Assembly (NCBI RefSeq): GCF_030864355.1
Contig: NC_083395.1
Coordinates: 2,728,001 to 2,792,000 of the forward strand
Length of the DNA stretch: 64,000 bases
Reading direction: 5' to 3'
From: Cutaneotrichosporon cavernicola
Taxonomy: Eukaryota > Basidiomycota > Tremellomycetes > Trichosporonales > Trichosporonaceae
Made by a program: the position numbers and the translations under genes. Below are positions 19,484-30,480 of the stretch, in pieces. Below the pieces are notes generated by a model. That model did not search any database and had not been told where the DNA came from. It saw only the letters and a program-made list of their open reading frames with translations. The first letter of the stretch is position 1. Each line of letters begins with the position of its first letter.

Positions 19484-21573
19484 ATGTCGTCCTTCTCGTC
19501 GGGCTACGGTCTTCGTCCTGGCCATGTGAGTATTTGACCTTCTTTGACCACCTTCCTCAGGTGCCTCGTATTAATACCAGCGCGATCCCGGCAAGCTCCC
19601 TCCCGAGGAGGAGCGGGTTGGCCCAGACGGCTCGCGTCACCGCATGTACCCCGCTCCTAGCCCCACTGCAGTGCCCAGCAACGTGGATGAAGGCTGGCCC
19701 ACCGATCCCCCGGCCGATCATACCCCCGTCAACCCACGCCCCACGCCCCAGACCACTGCCGATCCTTACACGCTGTCTGCTCCTATCGCCGTTGAAGATG
19801 GGTACTCTGCCCCGGACTATCGCGACGCCCCTCCTCACCAGCTTCCTGCTGGTGCCGTGGGTGCGCCGTATGTCGAGTGGCAGTCTGCGAACAACGAGTG
19901 AGTCATCCGGCCCTTTCCCCGGCCCTTCCTCCGCCCCTGCCTTACCTCTCCCGTCCTGTGCCTTCCCTCTCCATTTCCCCGTTCTTCCTCCCTAGCGCAA
20001 TCCACATCCCCTTCCTCCTCCACATGCCTAACATTAAGCGCCGACACCGTTACCAAGAACCTGAAAGAGCTGGGGGAGCGCTTTGCGGCGTACGCCGGTC
20101 GGCGCGGCGGCGGTAACGACTCGCTTCCGCCGCCTCCGCCGAACGTGATTGACCCCGACCGCCGTGGTGGTAACCGGGGCTTCGGCAACCAGGACTCGGG
20201 CTGGCGTTCTCGTGGCGGAGGCGGTGGTGGTGAGGACGGCTGGGGTGGTGGCGGGGGAAGCGGTGTCAACGACGGCTCGGGCGGCGGCCGGGGTGGTGGG
20301 GGTTTAGGCGGTGGCCGTGGCGGCGGAGGCCGCACTTGCTTCAAGTGTGGTGAGGAGGGACACACGGTGCGTTTCTGTTTGACGATCCTACTCTCCTGTT
20401 CACTCCTAACGTTAGTCCCGCGATTGCCCTTTGGGCGGCCGCGGAGGGGGCGGCGGCGGAGGGAGCCAAGGTTACTTCGAGCGCGGCGAGGAAGGACACA
20501 TTGTGAGCTTCAGTCTGGGACCTCTGCGAACTTGTTCACTGCTGACGACTGTCTCGCGAGCGCCCGAAGGGTAGTGGTGGTGGGGGCGGAGGCGCCTGCT
20601 ACAACTGCGGGGAATCGGGCCATATGGTGAGTTTGTCCACCTCGCCTCCATGTTCCTAGCTTTCCTCAGTCCCGAGACTGTCCACAGGGGGGACGGCGGG
20701 GGAGGTGGGGGTGGCGCCTGCTACAGCTGAAGAGAGGCTGGCCACATGGCGGGTTATCAAAGTAGAGTGGCTGACGTTCCCAGTCGCGCGACTGCCCGTC
20801 CAAGCAGGGTGGTGGTGGCGGTGGCGGAAATTGCTACAGCTGCAACGAGCCAGGCCATATCGTGAGCTCGTCTCTCTCCCCTTCGGCATTCCTCACTGAC
20901 TTCAGTCTCGGGATTGCCCCCAGGCTCGCGGTGGTGGCGGACCCCGCAGCGGTGGTTGCTTCTCATGTGGCGAACACGGTCATATGGTATGTGCCATCCC
21001 AACAAGGGCTTTAGCTGACCTCAGTCGCGCGACTGCCCCCAGAAGTCGGGTGGCGGCCGCAGCGGTGGGGCCAATAGGTGGGGCGCCTCGAACAACGGCG
21101 GCGACGGCGGTTGGGGAAACAACAACACCAGCGCTGGTGGCGCTGACGGATGGGGAGGTGATGCCCTCATGGCCTCCGCCGACGACGATGGCTGGGGTGC
21201 TCCCGCTCCAACTTCGACCGTTCCCACTCTTACCGCGTCTTTCAACAACAGTGGATGGGGCGGCCAGGCTCCGCAGGCTCCCGTCCGCAGCGACAACGGC
21301 TGGGGCGCACCTGCCACTCCGCAGGCCACGCAGGCGGGCAACTCGAATGGCTGGGGTACCCCTGGCCAGGCTGTCGACAACGGCAGCCACCCGTCCCGCC
21401 TAAGTCCGGCGACTCCTCCCCGCGGTGCGTTCGTCCATCCCGACCGCCTCGCCCTGCAGAGGGCTTCCCCTCTCCGCGAGCCCATTGGTCCCCCTCCTGG
21501 CGGTCATGGATGGAACTCTCGCCCTCCTGCGCCGGATGCTCTTGCCAAGGACGACCACTGTAGCGGCTGGTAA
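19484..21573 (+). CDS. CCHC zinc-knuckle/RGG nucleic-acid-binding protein
   Basis: Eight exons: 19484-19525, 19581-19897, 20039-20366, 20416-20502, 20561-20626, 20784-20861, 20906-20986 and 21025-21573; 515 residues. A Pro-rich N-terminus, an amphipathic helix (ADTVTKNLKELGERFAAYAG) and a Gly/Arg-rich region lead to CCHC knuckles CFKCGEEGHT-SRDCP, CYNCGESGHM-SRDCP, CYSCNEPGHI-SRDCP and CFSCGEHGHM-SRDCP. In each, a phase-0 intron cuts between the His and the last Cys. A fifth unit, YFERGEEGHI-RPK, has lost its cysteines. The C-terminus is Gly/Asn/Trp-rich (repeated GWG). The knuckles resemble Gis2/CNBP, which bind single-stranded nucleic acid, so an RNA-binding role is likely. A sixth, dead unit sits in the intron 20627-20783. 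Confidence 0.8.
20670..20748 (+). pseudogene. Fossil zinc-knuckle exon inside an intron
   Basis: This 79-base stretch follows a good acceptor (ctttcctcag) and begins SRDCPQG like the other knuckle exons. It then carries an extra G in a six-G run (20687-20692). In the restored frame the second Cys codon of CYSC is TGA (20728-20730). Its donor reads GCGGGT instead of GTGAGT. Skipping it joins the knuckle exons on either side in phase, so it now lies within a 157-base intron. I infer a dead duplicate exon. Confidence 0.7.
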
Positions 21574-21871
21574 GGGCAGAGCAGCGGCTGCAGCGTTCGC
21601 GCCTTCACCGTACATGGTCAGCGGCCGGGCCTTCATCATCTCTGAGAGCAACCTCCACACCCACATTAATACAGCACAGATGGGATAGATAGCGTGGTAC
21701 TGCGGTCGCCTGTAGACGGCAGTAGATATGTAGATAGTTTGACTGATGAAAATGTGACTCAACAGTGGGACTTGGTGCGTGTGAGCCTTTGCAAGAGCAT
21801 CCCTTGTTAGTTTAGTGGCCACCGAACACTTGTCAACGTATACATGCACTGGACGATGAGGATGATGATGG

Positions 21872-21905
<34 letters not shown>

Positions 21906-21949
21906 GTGTACAGAGAGGCTGTGTTGGTTTTGCAGAGTAAAGAAGTCGT
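21574..21949. other. Convergent spacer with GAT/GGT microsatellite
   Basis: Between the zinc-knuckle gene and the Lys/Glu-rich gene. It holds a (GAT)n then (GGT)n tract at about 21855-21905. No gene is seen. Confidence 0.5.
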
Positions 21950-23086
21950 CTACTTCTTGGGGCCGCAGTTCTTGACGTCTCCATTGAGCACAGCCTTGAC
22001 CATGCGCGACGCCAGGCCGAGTGTCTGGATACCCATGGCGCCCTGGACGTTGATGACGCGACGCTGGCCGTTGATGGCGTGGTCGGCGCGGTACGCGTCC
22101 TTGGCGGCCTGCATCTTGAGGGGGTACTCGGCTGCACGGGCACGATCTGTCGCGGCCTTGGTGCGCGCGACCAGTGATGCGGCGTGCTGCTGCTCCTGTT
22201 CGGCACTGGGGTCAGCTTGTACGAGAAAGTGGGCAAAGCTAACGACGGGGCAAGACGCCAAGGATACTTACGTCAAAGTAAATTCGTCCGTCCACCCCCC
22301 AACGCGCGGCCGCTCAGCAGGCTTGGCAACGGGCTTGTCTGGCTGACTACTGAGCTTGCTAAGCGTGGAAGCGAGCAAACTCGTGAATGGCGCAGGTGTA
22401 GCCATAGGTTGGGGTTTGGGCTTGCGCAGCAGTCCAGCGGTAGCGGACGAGGTTGGCGTGCCAGTCCCAGCTGGAGCCGGACGCTTCTTGGGCATGACCT
22501 TGGGCTTCTTCTTCTGCGACTCTTCCGGAGCCTTGTCCATCTTGGGCTCGTCGACCTTGGGCTCGTCCTGCGAGGGCTCCTGCGAGGGCTCCTGCTCGGG
22601 GGAGGCGGTATCGTCGGGCTTGGCGTCAGGCTTGCTCGCCTCCTCGTCTTCGGCCGGCTCGACAACACCACGTTTACGTTTGTCGCTCCTCGTGTTCTTC
22701 TTAGGCCCATCCACTGGCGCCTTCTCCAGCGCGTTCTTCTTGCCCTTGCCCTTCGACGTCTCCATCATCTCTCCCGCCTCTTCAGCATCCTCTGAAGCCT
22801 TTCCCTTCCCCTTCTTCACTGCCCGTCCGCGTGGCTTCTCCTCCTCATCGGTAAGGTGCGTCTGGGTTATGGTCTCGTCGTCCATGGGTTTGGCGACCTT
22901 GAACCGTAGCTTGGGCGCAGGCGGGCTTGGCGCTGGAGGAGTCGGCGCGCGTCCTGGTGATGGCGCGGCCAGAGGGGGAGAAGGAGCGGTATGGTGAGAT
23001 GCAGAGAGAGCAGCGCCTGGAGATGGGATGCGTGAGGAGGGTGGGGAGGAGAGGCCAGAGGACTGGGAGGATTGTGGAGAGGGCAT
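21950..23086 (-). CDS. Lys/Glu/Pro-rich nuclear-type protein, unknown family
   Basis: Exons 23086-22272 and 22205-21950 (66-base intron); 356 residues. Residues 1-60 are Ser/Pro-rich, then KLRFKVAKPMDDETITQTHL is the first ordered-looking stretch. Residues 90-240 are low-complexity Lys, Glu and Pro with several basic clusters that could be nuclear signals (KKPKVMPKKRP). The C-terminal 85 residues are helical: AEQEQQHAASLVARTKAATD and so on, ending INVQGAMGIQTLGLASRMVK and KNCGPKK. I do not recognise the family. The first ATG that fits is at 23086. It shares a 296-base divergent promoter with RRP7. Confidence 0.6.
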
Positions 23087-23382
23087 TGTACGTGGTGGGA
23101 CAAGTTGGGGACGGAGCAATCGGCTTGATCGATGGCCTTTTCTGTTGGGTTGGGATAGAAGCGTTGCGAGTTGTCAACAATCTGACCACAAGACTCGGTA
23201 ACAGCTTGATGGTGACCGACTGTCACTGCCCCACTCCCCCTGTCCACTTCCTAATCCATCTTTCAATATTTATGCAAGTCATTAGGATTCCATTTGCCAC
23301 CTCCACACCGTGCCTGGCAAAAGTTGAACATGGGTCAGGATGAGAATGTTGGTGTTGATGTTGCTCCAAACACACCATCGCA

Positions 23383-24532
23383 ATGCCGCGCCCATCTCTC
23401 GGCACACCCAAGTCCAAAGCCAAGGGAACACCAAAAGCTACTCCCAAAGCCACTCCCAAGGCCACTCCCAAGACATCAAAGTTGGCGGCCAAGCCCAAGT
23501 CCAAGACCAAGACCAAACTGTACTCCAACTTCCTCCCTATCCCCCTCTCCCTTCCCTCGACGCACTGGATCTACGTGCGCCCTCACACCACCAAGTCGAC
23601 CGATGACGCCCAAGTCGAACGCACGGCGCGAACTCTATTCGCCGCCAACATGCCGGTAGACGCCTCGGAACGCGACCTCCGCGCCCTCTTCTCGCGGTGG
23701 GGCGTCGTCGAGGCGGTAGAGGAGAGGGAATCCTCGATCGACGTGTTGGGAGATGCGGTAGCGGGATTACCGGAGTCTGATGATGAAGACGAGGATGAAG
23801 ATGAGGACAAGCCAGAGGCAGAGGCAGAGGCAGATGCAGACGCATGGACGTTTGTCGGTACAGCCCAGGCGGCGCGTAAGCGGCGGCGTAAGGCTGTTCT
23901 TCCGGCCAGCGTGCCCGATGTGGTTGCCCTCGAATCCGTCCCTTCGTTGGGACTGAGCGGGTCGCGCTCCATCCGCGTCGTCTTTACCGATCAAGTCTCG
24001 GTTTCGCGGGCTATGGCTCATTCCGGTCCTATTGCTCTTACTCTCCAGGGCAAGGGATTGAGCTGGTACGAGGCGCGGTACGCCACTCTCCGCCCCTCGC
24101 TCGCCAGTGTACGCGCACACGCCGACTCGGCAATGGCGCGATACGACCATCTCCATTCCCTCCTCCTCGCATCGAGGGCCAAGGCCCACGGCGCCGGTGC
24201 GCTGGTCGACGAAGATGGGTTTACGGTTGTCGTCCGTGGTGGGCGGTATGGCCGTACTGCTGGACGAGATGCTGCTGGTGTCGCTGTTGCTTCTCGCGCT
24301 GGAGCTGCGGCGGCCGCGCAGAAGAAGCGCGGAAGGGGGGCGGGAGAGCTCAAGGATTTCTACAAGTTCCAGAGCATGGATCGGAAGCGCAAAGGTGAGT
24401 CCTTACTGAGCGATGGGACGAATACTGTGGGCCGGCCTGATGGCAGAACTCGCCGATATGCGGGCGCGCTTCGACGACGACCGTCGCAAGGTCGACGAAC
24501 TGAAGCGGCAGCGGCGCTTCAAGCCGTACTAG
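23383..24532 (+). CDS. RRP7: RRP7, 40S ribosome-assembly factor
   Basis: Exons 23383-24394 and 24447-24532; 365 residues. A Lys/Thr/Pro repeat (four copies of KATP-type units) opens the protein. The conserved part starts with LPIPLSLPSTHWIYVRPH. An RRM-like fold follows, split by an acidic insert: LFAANMPVDASERDLRALFSRWG ... SRSIRVVFTD. The C-terminal family block FYKFQSMDRKRK-ELADMRARFDDDRRKV and the closing KRQRRFKPY are joined by the splice. In yeast Rrp7 acts with the UTP-C module in early 18S rRNA processing in the nucleolus. The match to the Rrp7 C-terminus makes this secure. Confidence 0.88.
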
Positions 24533-24759
24533 TAGATTTGGAAGCTTGGCAGAGATGTACCATTTCAATCCACCCACACGACACCGATAGCGGCGTGCCG
24601 CATGCATATGCAATTACAGGATTTTGATGAGATGTTTCTAGCTCCTAAACAGCCCCCAAGCCCCCAAACCCTCATCCCATCGTTCTACGTCGCGACCGTG
24701 GATTCGCGAGTCTAGCGGAGGTCCCTTATTCTTCCTCTCGCTTTCCCTCCCTCTATTAC

Positions 24760-25911
24760 CTACGCCCGCTCCTTCTTCCCCTCCTCCTGCAGTCCAAGGA
24801 CCTTTTGAGCCTCGAGCGCGCGATGCGACGCCTGGCCGATAGCCCGCTCAATGTCGATACACTCCTGCTCGCGCATGGCGAACGCCTTCTCGAGTGCCGG
24901 CAACTGCTCGGTGCGAATCATCATGTCGGGATACGGTGCGGGTTCGGTTTCGGTTTCCTCCTTGTTCTCTGTAGTCTCGGCCACTTGAGCCTCGCCCTTC
25001 CCGCTTGCCACCTCGCCCTCGATAAGGGGCTGCTTGGCGGAGTAAATGTCGTTCAATATGTCGCTAGGCTTCTCGGTGATCATGCCCAGCTTGAGAAGGG
25101 ATTCGAGGTACGTCGCGCCCCGCCATGCCTTGTAATGACTCCACGCGCGCCACAGGACGTAGAACATGGGAAAGTTGGGGATGATGGGGATGATGGCAAA
25201 CGGCCATGTGAGGGGCGAGCTTGTGTTAGCGATACACACTCTAACAAGCTTACAGAAGCACACAACGGATCATGCTCTTGCGGTGGTACGGGATCGCGTG
25301 CAGCAGGTTTCGATGCAACTTTGGCAGCAAGGGAGGTACGCCAAGTCCAGGGAGTGTCGGCCGCAGGAGGGGGATCTGGCGTCAATATTTTGTTGTTCTG
25401 TCTTTGCATCACGCTGCGCGCTTGCTCGCCAACCCACCTCGATCATCTGCTGTGCATCGCCCTTCTTGGGATTGGCAACCTTGACCCCCCGGCCCTCATG
25501 AACAGCCTTGAGCGCCCATTCCTCGTAATTGATGCGGTCCATGAGCTTCTCGCCTCGCTCGTGGAACCAATACATCCACGACTTGTGCGGCTTGTGTCCG
25601 AGCTTGTTCCACTCGTCTGCCGCCCTGTCCAATACGCGCTGGTAAATTGGCGGCTTGCCTTCTGTCTCGGGAACTTCTGGCTGCTGTACGTGGTAGAGCA
25701 TGAGCGGCGCCTCGCCAACCATGGGCTCGACGGCTCCGGGGGACAGCTTCTTGCCGATACCAGCCTGATCGGGCTCTGGTTTGGCATACACTGGTGCTGG
25801 TTTGGAGAGCGCATTGGCTGCGGCGGCGCGCCCAGTCGTGCGCAGCGGACCATGAGGTATGCGCACGAGTGGCAGTGCGAGGATGCGGAACGGCCGCGAC
25901 GCTTTCGACAT
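24760..25911 (-). CDS. Mitochondrial K+/H+ exchange-related protein
   Basis: Exons 25911-25438, 25375-25254 and 25219-24760; 351 residues. An N-terminal basic stretch (MSKASRPFRILALPLVRIPH) fits a mitochondrial presequence. The family core follows: WMYWFHERGEKLMDRINYEEWALK, IPLLRPTLPGLG, LHRNLLHAIPYHRKSMIRCV, and the hydrophobic SPLTWPFAIIPIIPNFPMFYVLWRAWSHYKAWRGA. A Glu-rich tail ends in a coiled coil. This matches the Mit_KHE1 family (yeast YDL183C), implicated in mitochondrial K+/H+ exchange at the inner membrane; the family's mechanism is not settled. The joined phases and family order make the model solid. Confidence 0.82.
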
Positions 25912-26160
25912 TGAGTTAAGGATGGATGGGGATGAAACGCAAATCGCGAAGAAATGAATGGACACGCGGTCGGCTTGCAAGTTATCCTCAAGCCACGTGG
26001 GATCACAAATGAGAGATCGACAAAACTACAAAACTACGTCATGCTCACTAACCCCCTTGTTGATTACAGCACAAGCAAAGGTAGCCAAGCTCTCTTGTTG
26101 GTTGGTAGATTGAGCAGTTAATACCTCATCCTCACTCACTCTCACTCGCCAACTACCCAT
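25912..26160. promoter_or_regulatory. Divergent promoter region
   Basis: These 249 bases separate the start codons of the K+/H+ exchange-related gene and the small membrane-protein gene. CT-rich sequence precedes the plus-strand start. Confidence 0.4.
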
Positions 26161-27180
26161 ATGACCGAGTCAACTGCACCGCCTCCTGCTCATGGCCATG
26201 ATCCGCATACCGGCGGCAGCGGCGCACAGTCCTCTGCCTCAGCGGTGAAGGAAACCCGCTTGACCAATCTCAAGACTAACACTGCCTACTTGGCATTGGG
26301 GAACAAGGCCGCCACAAAGCCCAGCAGCGTAGCGACGCGCTCGGTCCTCACTACGTTTCGGTAGGTCGAGTGATACTGGAGCCAAGATCAATTGATCGGC
26401 GGCGTGCCGAACATTCGATCGTTGCATCGGCATCTAGACGCGCGTCGTTTTCTTTCTAGGCAATTGGCGGACATGTTTGGCGTGGTGGCATTGCTCGGCC
26501 GTCGCTATTTTCCTCCAGTTGTCTCCCTCGTCCAGGCCTCACTCACGCTCCGCTTACACCAGCTATGTCTTTCGATACATGATCCGCCGCATGTTCCGGG
26601 TGGCGAAATACGCTGCTATCGGAGGAGCTATTGCTTTTGTTGGTACGGGTGTGCTTGGTGCTCTGGGGACCGGGATTGCATGGTTCGCAGCCCCGAGTAT
26701 GGGTATGGGTATAGGCATGGGGATCTCATGGGCCATTGTCAAGGTGAGTTTGAGTCGCATGGGAGATTGAGCAGCTGCAACATTCTGGTGACCTGAATCG
26801 CAGTTACTTTGCTGCTAACTGCAATGTGCGAAGCACTTTAAGCCTGCAACCTCACGTCTGCAGTCTCTCTAGTGATCTATTACATCACTCACTGTCTCGC
26901 TCGCTCCCATTGACCATTCCCTTCTTTAACAACCCCTCTCTCGCTCTCTCGCTCCTCGCCGACCGCCCAGCGGCCCGGCTGACCCCAGTTCACGTGGCGG
27001 CACCGCCCCGAACGCTTCCGCGGAGGGTGGTGGAGTGAGATGGCCGAGCGCGCATTCGAGGGCCGCGATCCCAACAAGGACGAGGAGGCGGATAGTGAGG
27101 CTGCCGACGCAGCTGTACAGCAGAAGATGGAGAACAAGCGGTTACGGCAGGATGTGTGGGCGCGCGCGGAGACTGTGTAG
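26161..27180 (+). CDS. Small membrane protein, unknown family
   Basis: Exons 26161-26360, 26563-26743 and 26989-27180, with unusually long introns (202 and 245 bases); 190 residues. A polar N-terminal part with a His/Gly stretch and TRLTNLKTNTAYLALGNKAA leads to RYVFRYMIRRMFRVAKYAAI and two Gly-rich hydrophobic segments (IGGAIAFVGTGVLGALG, then MGMGIGMGISWAIVKF). The C-terminus is charged (FTWRHRPERFRGGWW, then an acidic helix). The Arg/Lys before a short Gly-rich anchor could fit a mitochondrial membrane protein; that is inference. I do not recognise the family. All phases close and the last splice creates a long open exon, which supports the model. Confidence 0.6.
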
Positions 27181-27551
27181 TCGCTGCTTCACTGGCAATT
27201 CAATTAATTCAATAGAGCTGCGAACGAGCCAGGTTGCTTGCTGAGTGCATTTAAAATGTTGAGGATCCGGGGACATGCGGCCTGAACTTTGAACTTTGAA
27301 CTTTGTAGCTTGAGGATGTGATGGCCCAAGCCTACACTAGAACACAAGTTTGCCACCGGCCACCTGCCACCTGCCTTCCTCACGGCCTACTCTGATCACC
27401 TCAGCCATCCCATCTCCCTCCACTGCCCCTGCTCCTCACTACGACCCACAACCCACCTCCATCAGCCCATCCCACCCTCATTTGCTGCTAGCACACCACT
27501 CTGCTGCATGCAGTAGAATACAGAACGGCCCAAACCCTCTAACCGAAGCGT
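27181..27551. other. Convergent spacer
   Basis: Between the small membrane-protein gene and eL36. No gene or RNA is recognised. A short three-copy aactttg repeat lies near 27285-27305. Confidence 0.4.
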
Positions 27552-28226
27552 TTAGTGGCCCGCAGCGCGGCGCTGCTCCTGGATGATCGAGGAGAGCTCC
27601 TCAACCTTGCGCTTGGAGCGGAGGAGGGTGCCGAGCTGGTGTGAGCTAGTATTCTCTTTCTGCATGTCGCTGTCTACTCACGCGCTTCTTGGTGAGCTTC
27701 TTGGCCTTCTTGTCCTTGGAGTTACGCAGCAGCTCCATGACGCGCTTCTCGTAGGGCGAGAAGCCGGCGACCTCGCGGATGATCGACTTGACGAAGAGCT
27801 TCTTCTCGCTGGGGTTAGTTGTGTTCCGTCATACAGCTCAAGAGCTAAGGGTGCAACTGCTGGAGATGGCGCGGCAACACATAAACGCAAGGCAAGGCCC
27901 AGAGAGGCCAGTAGCCAGAGGACGCAGATACCTGGACGGTTGCGAGTGCGCGCAAAGGCAGCTGTGTAGCTACCTGGCACAAGCCTCCTGATCGTCGAAA
28001 TCCTTCTCCAGTGTCCAACGCCCGTCCCAGCTCCGTCTCCCTCTCCTTTCCCAATTCCTCTCCGTCCCCATTTCCCTAGTTCTCCAATGCAAATCCTGCA
28101 CACTCTCGCACCGACTCACGTCTTGATCCCCTTCTTGTGCGAGGGCTTCACCGCCTTGGGGATGACGGTGGTGGGGTAGCCCTTGTTGAGGCCGATGCGG
28201 AGGTTCGAGCGGGTGGTGGGCGCCAT
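27552..28226 (-). CDS. RPL36: Ribosomal protein eL36
   Basis: Exons 28226-28120, 27808-27682 and 27635-27552; 105 residues. The sequence is the eL36 family throughout: [67 protein letters not shown], and the end [12 protein letters not shown]. It is a component of the large ribosomal subunit. Intron 1 is 311 bases, about eight times the local norm, as is common for ribosomal-protein genes whose introns carry regulation or snoRNAs; I could not recognise a snoRNA in it. No doubt about identity. Confidence 0.95.
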
Positions 28227-29326
28227 TTCGTCCTGTTTGTTCAAGTGAGTTCGAGAGGATATTGTATGCGCGTTGTGTGAGGACAAGGAGGAGGATGAAA
28301 GGAAAGGATGTCGGTGGGATTTCGTTGCAATGTTGACGCAGAATTTGGAACGCGATTGACGGGACGCGGAAACGACGCGAGAATGAGGACGCGGAGAACG
28401 AGAACGAGAACGAGGACGTAGGAAGAACGCGGATATCGAGTAGACGGCGAGGCTAGGTCAGCACAGAGGTCACGCTCGACGCCGTCGTACGCACGATTTT
28501 TGAGGGTTGAGGAGAGCGAGGTCGACGGTGAGCACAAGTCTACCATGGCTGCAAGTGTTGGGGGTGAAACGCCGAAAAATGCCGCCAAATTGGCATCGAT
28601 ACATTTACTTCCGCCATCTCGGAAAATGACACCTGGAATAAACCACGTGTCGTACCCTGATATCGTTCAAGCCGTGTATAAATTGCACTGTGAACCAAAG
28701 TTGATCTTCATTCGCAACTCTGACTATAAACCAAGATCCGCCCTTCTCAACCTTTACGGGCGCGTGTCTATATGGCGTTGGAGAAGATTGACTGCCATTA
28801 AAATGCGTCGTGGTCGGTCACACGCCTCGTTCTCAGCGGGGCTTGTGGGCCCGGCGTTTCGCTTTAGGCGTATATCCCTTCGAGTATGGAGTATGGACTT
28901 GTTTACGTGACGCGAGGAGGCAGGCGTGGGAGGGAGAGATGGTAGCCAAGAGACTGGTAGTATGAGATGGGCCGGATAGCGGAGGCGATGGTCGAGGTCC
29001 GAGTTGGCTTGCTGTGCGTGGCTGGGCACTAGCTGCGGGTTTGGCCAAGTTTGGCCCTCCAAGTCTTACGTTGGGCTCACCGCCATCGGACTGCGGATAT
29101 TGCTACCTTTAGCACCGAGGATATTTTGAGCGTCTTAGTGCATCATGTCTGTCTGAGACAGTGGGAACGCGACGCATCGCGACATGCCGGACGGCCAACC
29201 TTGAACTAACTGGCGCACTTGCAGCAACCCATCACGACCTACCCTGCCCGTTTGGCCAGAGTCAACAACATGCATTGTCCGGCCTGGCATTACGCAGTAG
29301 GGTATAAGATCTATCACTCTATCAAA
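28227..29326. other. Intergenic region, no gene recognised
   Basis: About 1.1 kb upstream of eL36 and downstream of the lyase-like gene. Open frames here overlap on both strands and show no family features. The part next to eL36 should hold its promoter. Confidence 0.4.
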
Positions 29327-30480
29327 TCAGAACATGGCGCCAGCGAGGGCGACAGCCACGCACGCCACAACGGCGGGGAGGATGTGCGATGGCTGTGCCG
29401 ACATGGCACCCGAGATGCGACCACCGGTGCCGTTCGCAGCGCCCAGCCCCGCGTACAACTGCATGTTGCGGAAGTACGAGAACTGTTGCTTGGGCGACGC
29501 CCACGACTGGTCGTACCCGCCAAAGAAGGTCGAGAAGTAGACGCCCCCGATGCTCTCAATGGTGGCCGAATTGCGAATCTCGAGGTTGCTGAAACTAATA
29601 ACCTTGTTGCCGTTGTAGTACATCTCCATTACGCCGTTGGCGATGCCCTCCGCGTTGAGTGCAACGTACAGCCACACGGTTTGCCACTTTCCTGTCGCAA
29701 GGCTGTACCTTCCACGACCGAGCGACGTGCCATAGTCACTGTTGCACGCGACGCCGAGCGTGCTGCAGAAATTCTTCTGGCTGGTCGGGATGTATGTGTA
29801 CAACTCGCCCAGGGCGCCGTCGCGCCACATGAGGCGGCTCGAGAAGCACTTGAATGCGGTCGCTTGATGCCCGCCCGAGCAGCCGATGGGGTCGGGCCCA
29901 CCGCGCAGACCCGGCAGCTTGCCACCCTTGTTGAACACGAAATAGTCGTCCAAGTAGAGGTCGTACGCGAAAAGCATGCGCTCAAACTGCCCGTTCGAGG
30001 TCGTGTTGGGTAAGATGTTCTTCGAGTTACTCGTCGCCTGCAGCGGCTCTGCGTAGAACTGTGTCCCGCCCGTTCCTGCTGAGTACGAGCCCTGCGGATA
30101 CTCGATACGGAGGACTGGTGTGTCATTCTTAGCTGCGCGAATGTCCGCCCTCTCCTCGAGGTCGGGCACGGTCGCATCGCGACGCGTCAAGGGCGCCGAA
30201 GGATCGGGCACGAACGATCTAATGTCAGCCACGTTCGTCAGCGCGGTTTCTCGCTGACGCACATGTCGTCTCTCCCGAAGCTGATGCCGTGTTGAGGATT
30301 GACCGACCACTTGTCGAGGACCCAGTTGTCGGCGTCCAAGCCGGCGATGGATTGTGTGGGAAAGGCGAAGGTGTAGGACTCGGTTAGCCCATACCCTGTG
30401 ACGACGTCTGCGATTTGCAACGCGACAGCGGTGTGCGAGACAACCGCAGCGAGGGCGGTGACGAGGGCCACGCGCACCAT
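29327..30480 (-). CDS. Secreted, probably GPI-anchored polysaccharide lyase family 14-like protein
   Basis: Exons 30480-30263 and 30218-29327; 369 residues. A signal peptide (MVRVALVTALAAVVSHTAVA) starts it. The lyase-like core has LRIEYPQGSYSAGTGGTQFY, FAYDLYLDDYFVFNKGGKLP followed by GLRGG, GCSGGHQATAFKCFSSRLMW, GRGRYSLATGKWQTVWLYVA, and late strands GGVYFSTFFGGYDQSWAS. These match the fold of PL14-type alginate or glucuronan lyases found in fungi. The C-terminus (SHILPAVVACVAVALAGAMF after a Ser/Ala spacer) looks like a GPI-anchor signal, so the enzyme probably stays at the cell surface. Substrate is unknown. It lies divergent from the secreted trehalase. Confidence 0.75.

Noticed and set aside
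28500..28910. 136-residue plus-strand frame upstream of eL36
   Set aside because: No family features, overlaps a minus-strand frame of similar length, and has no supporting splice or promoter context.
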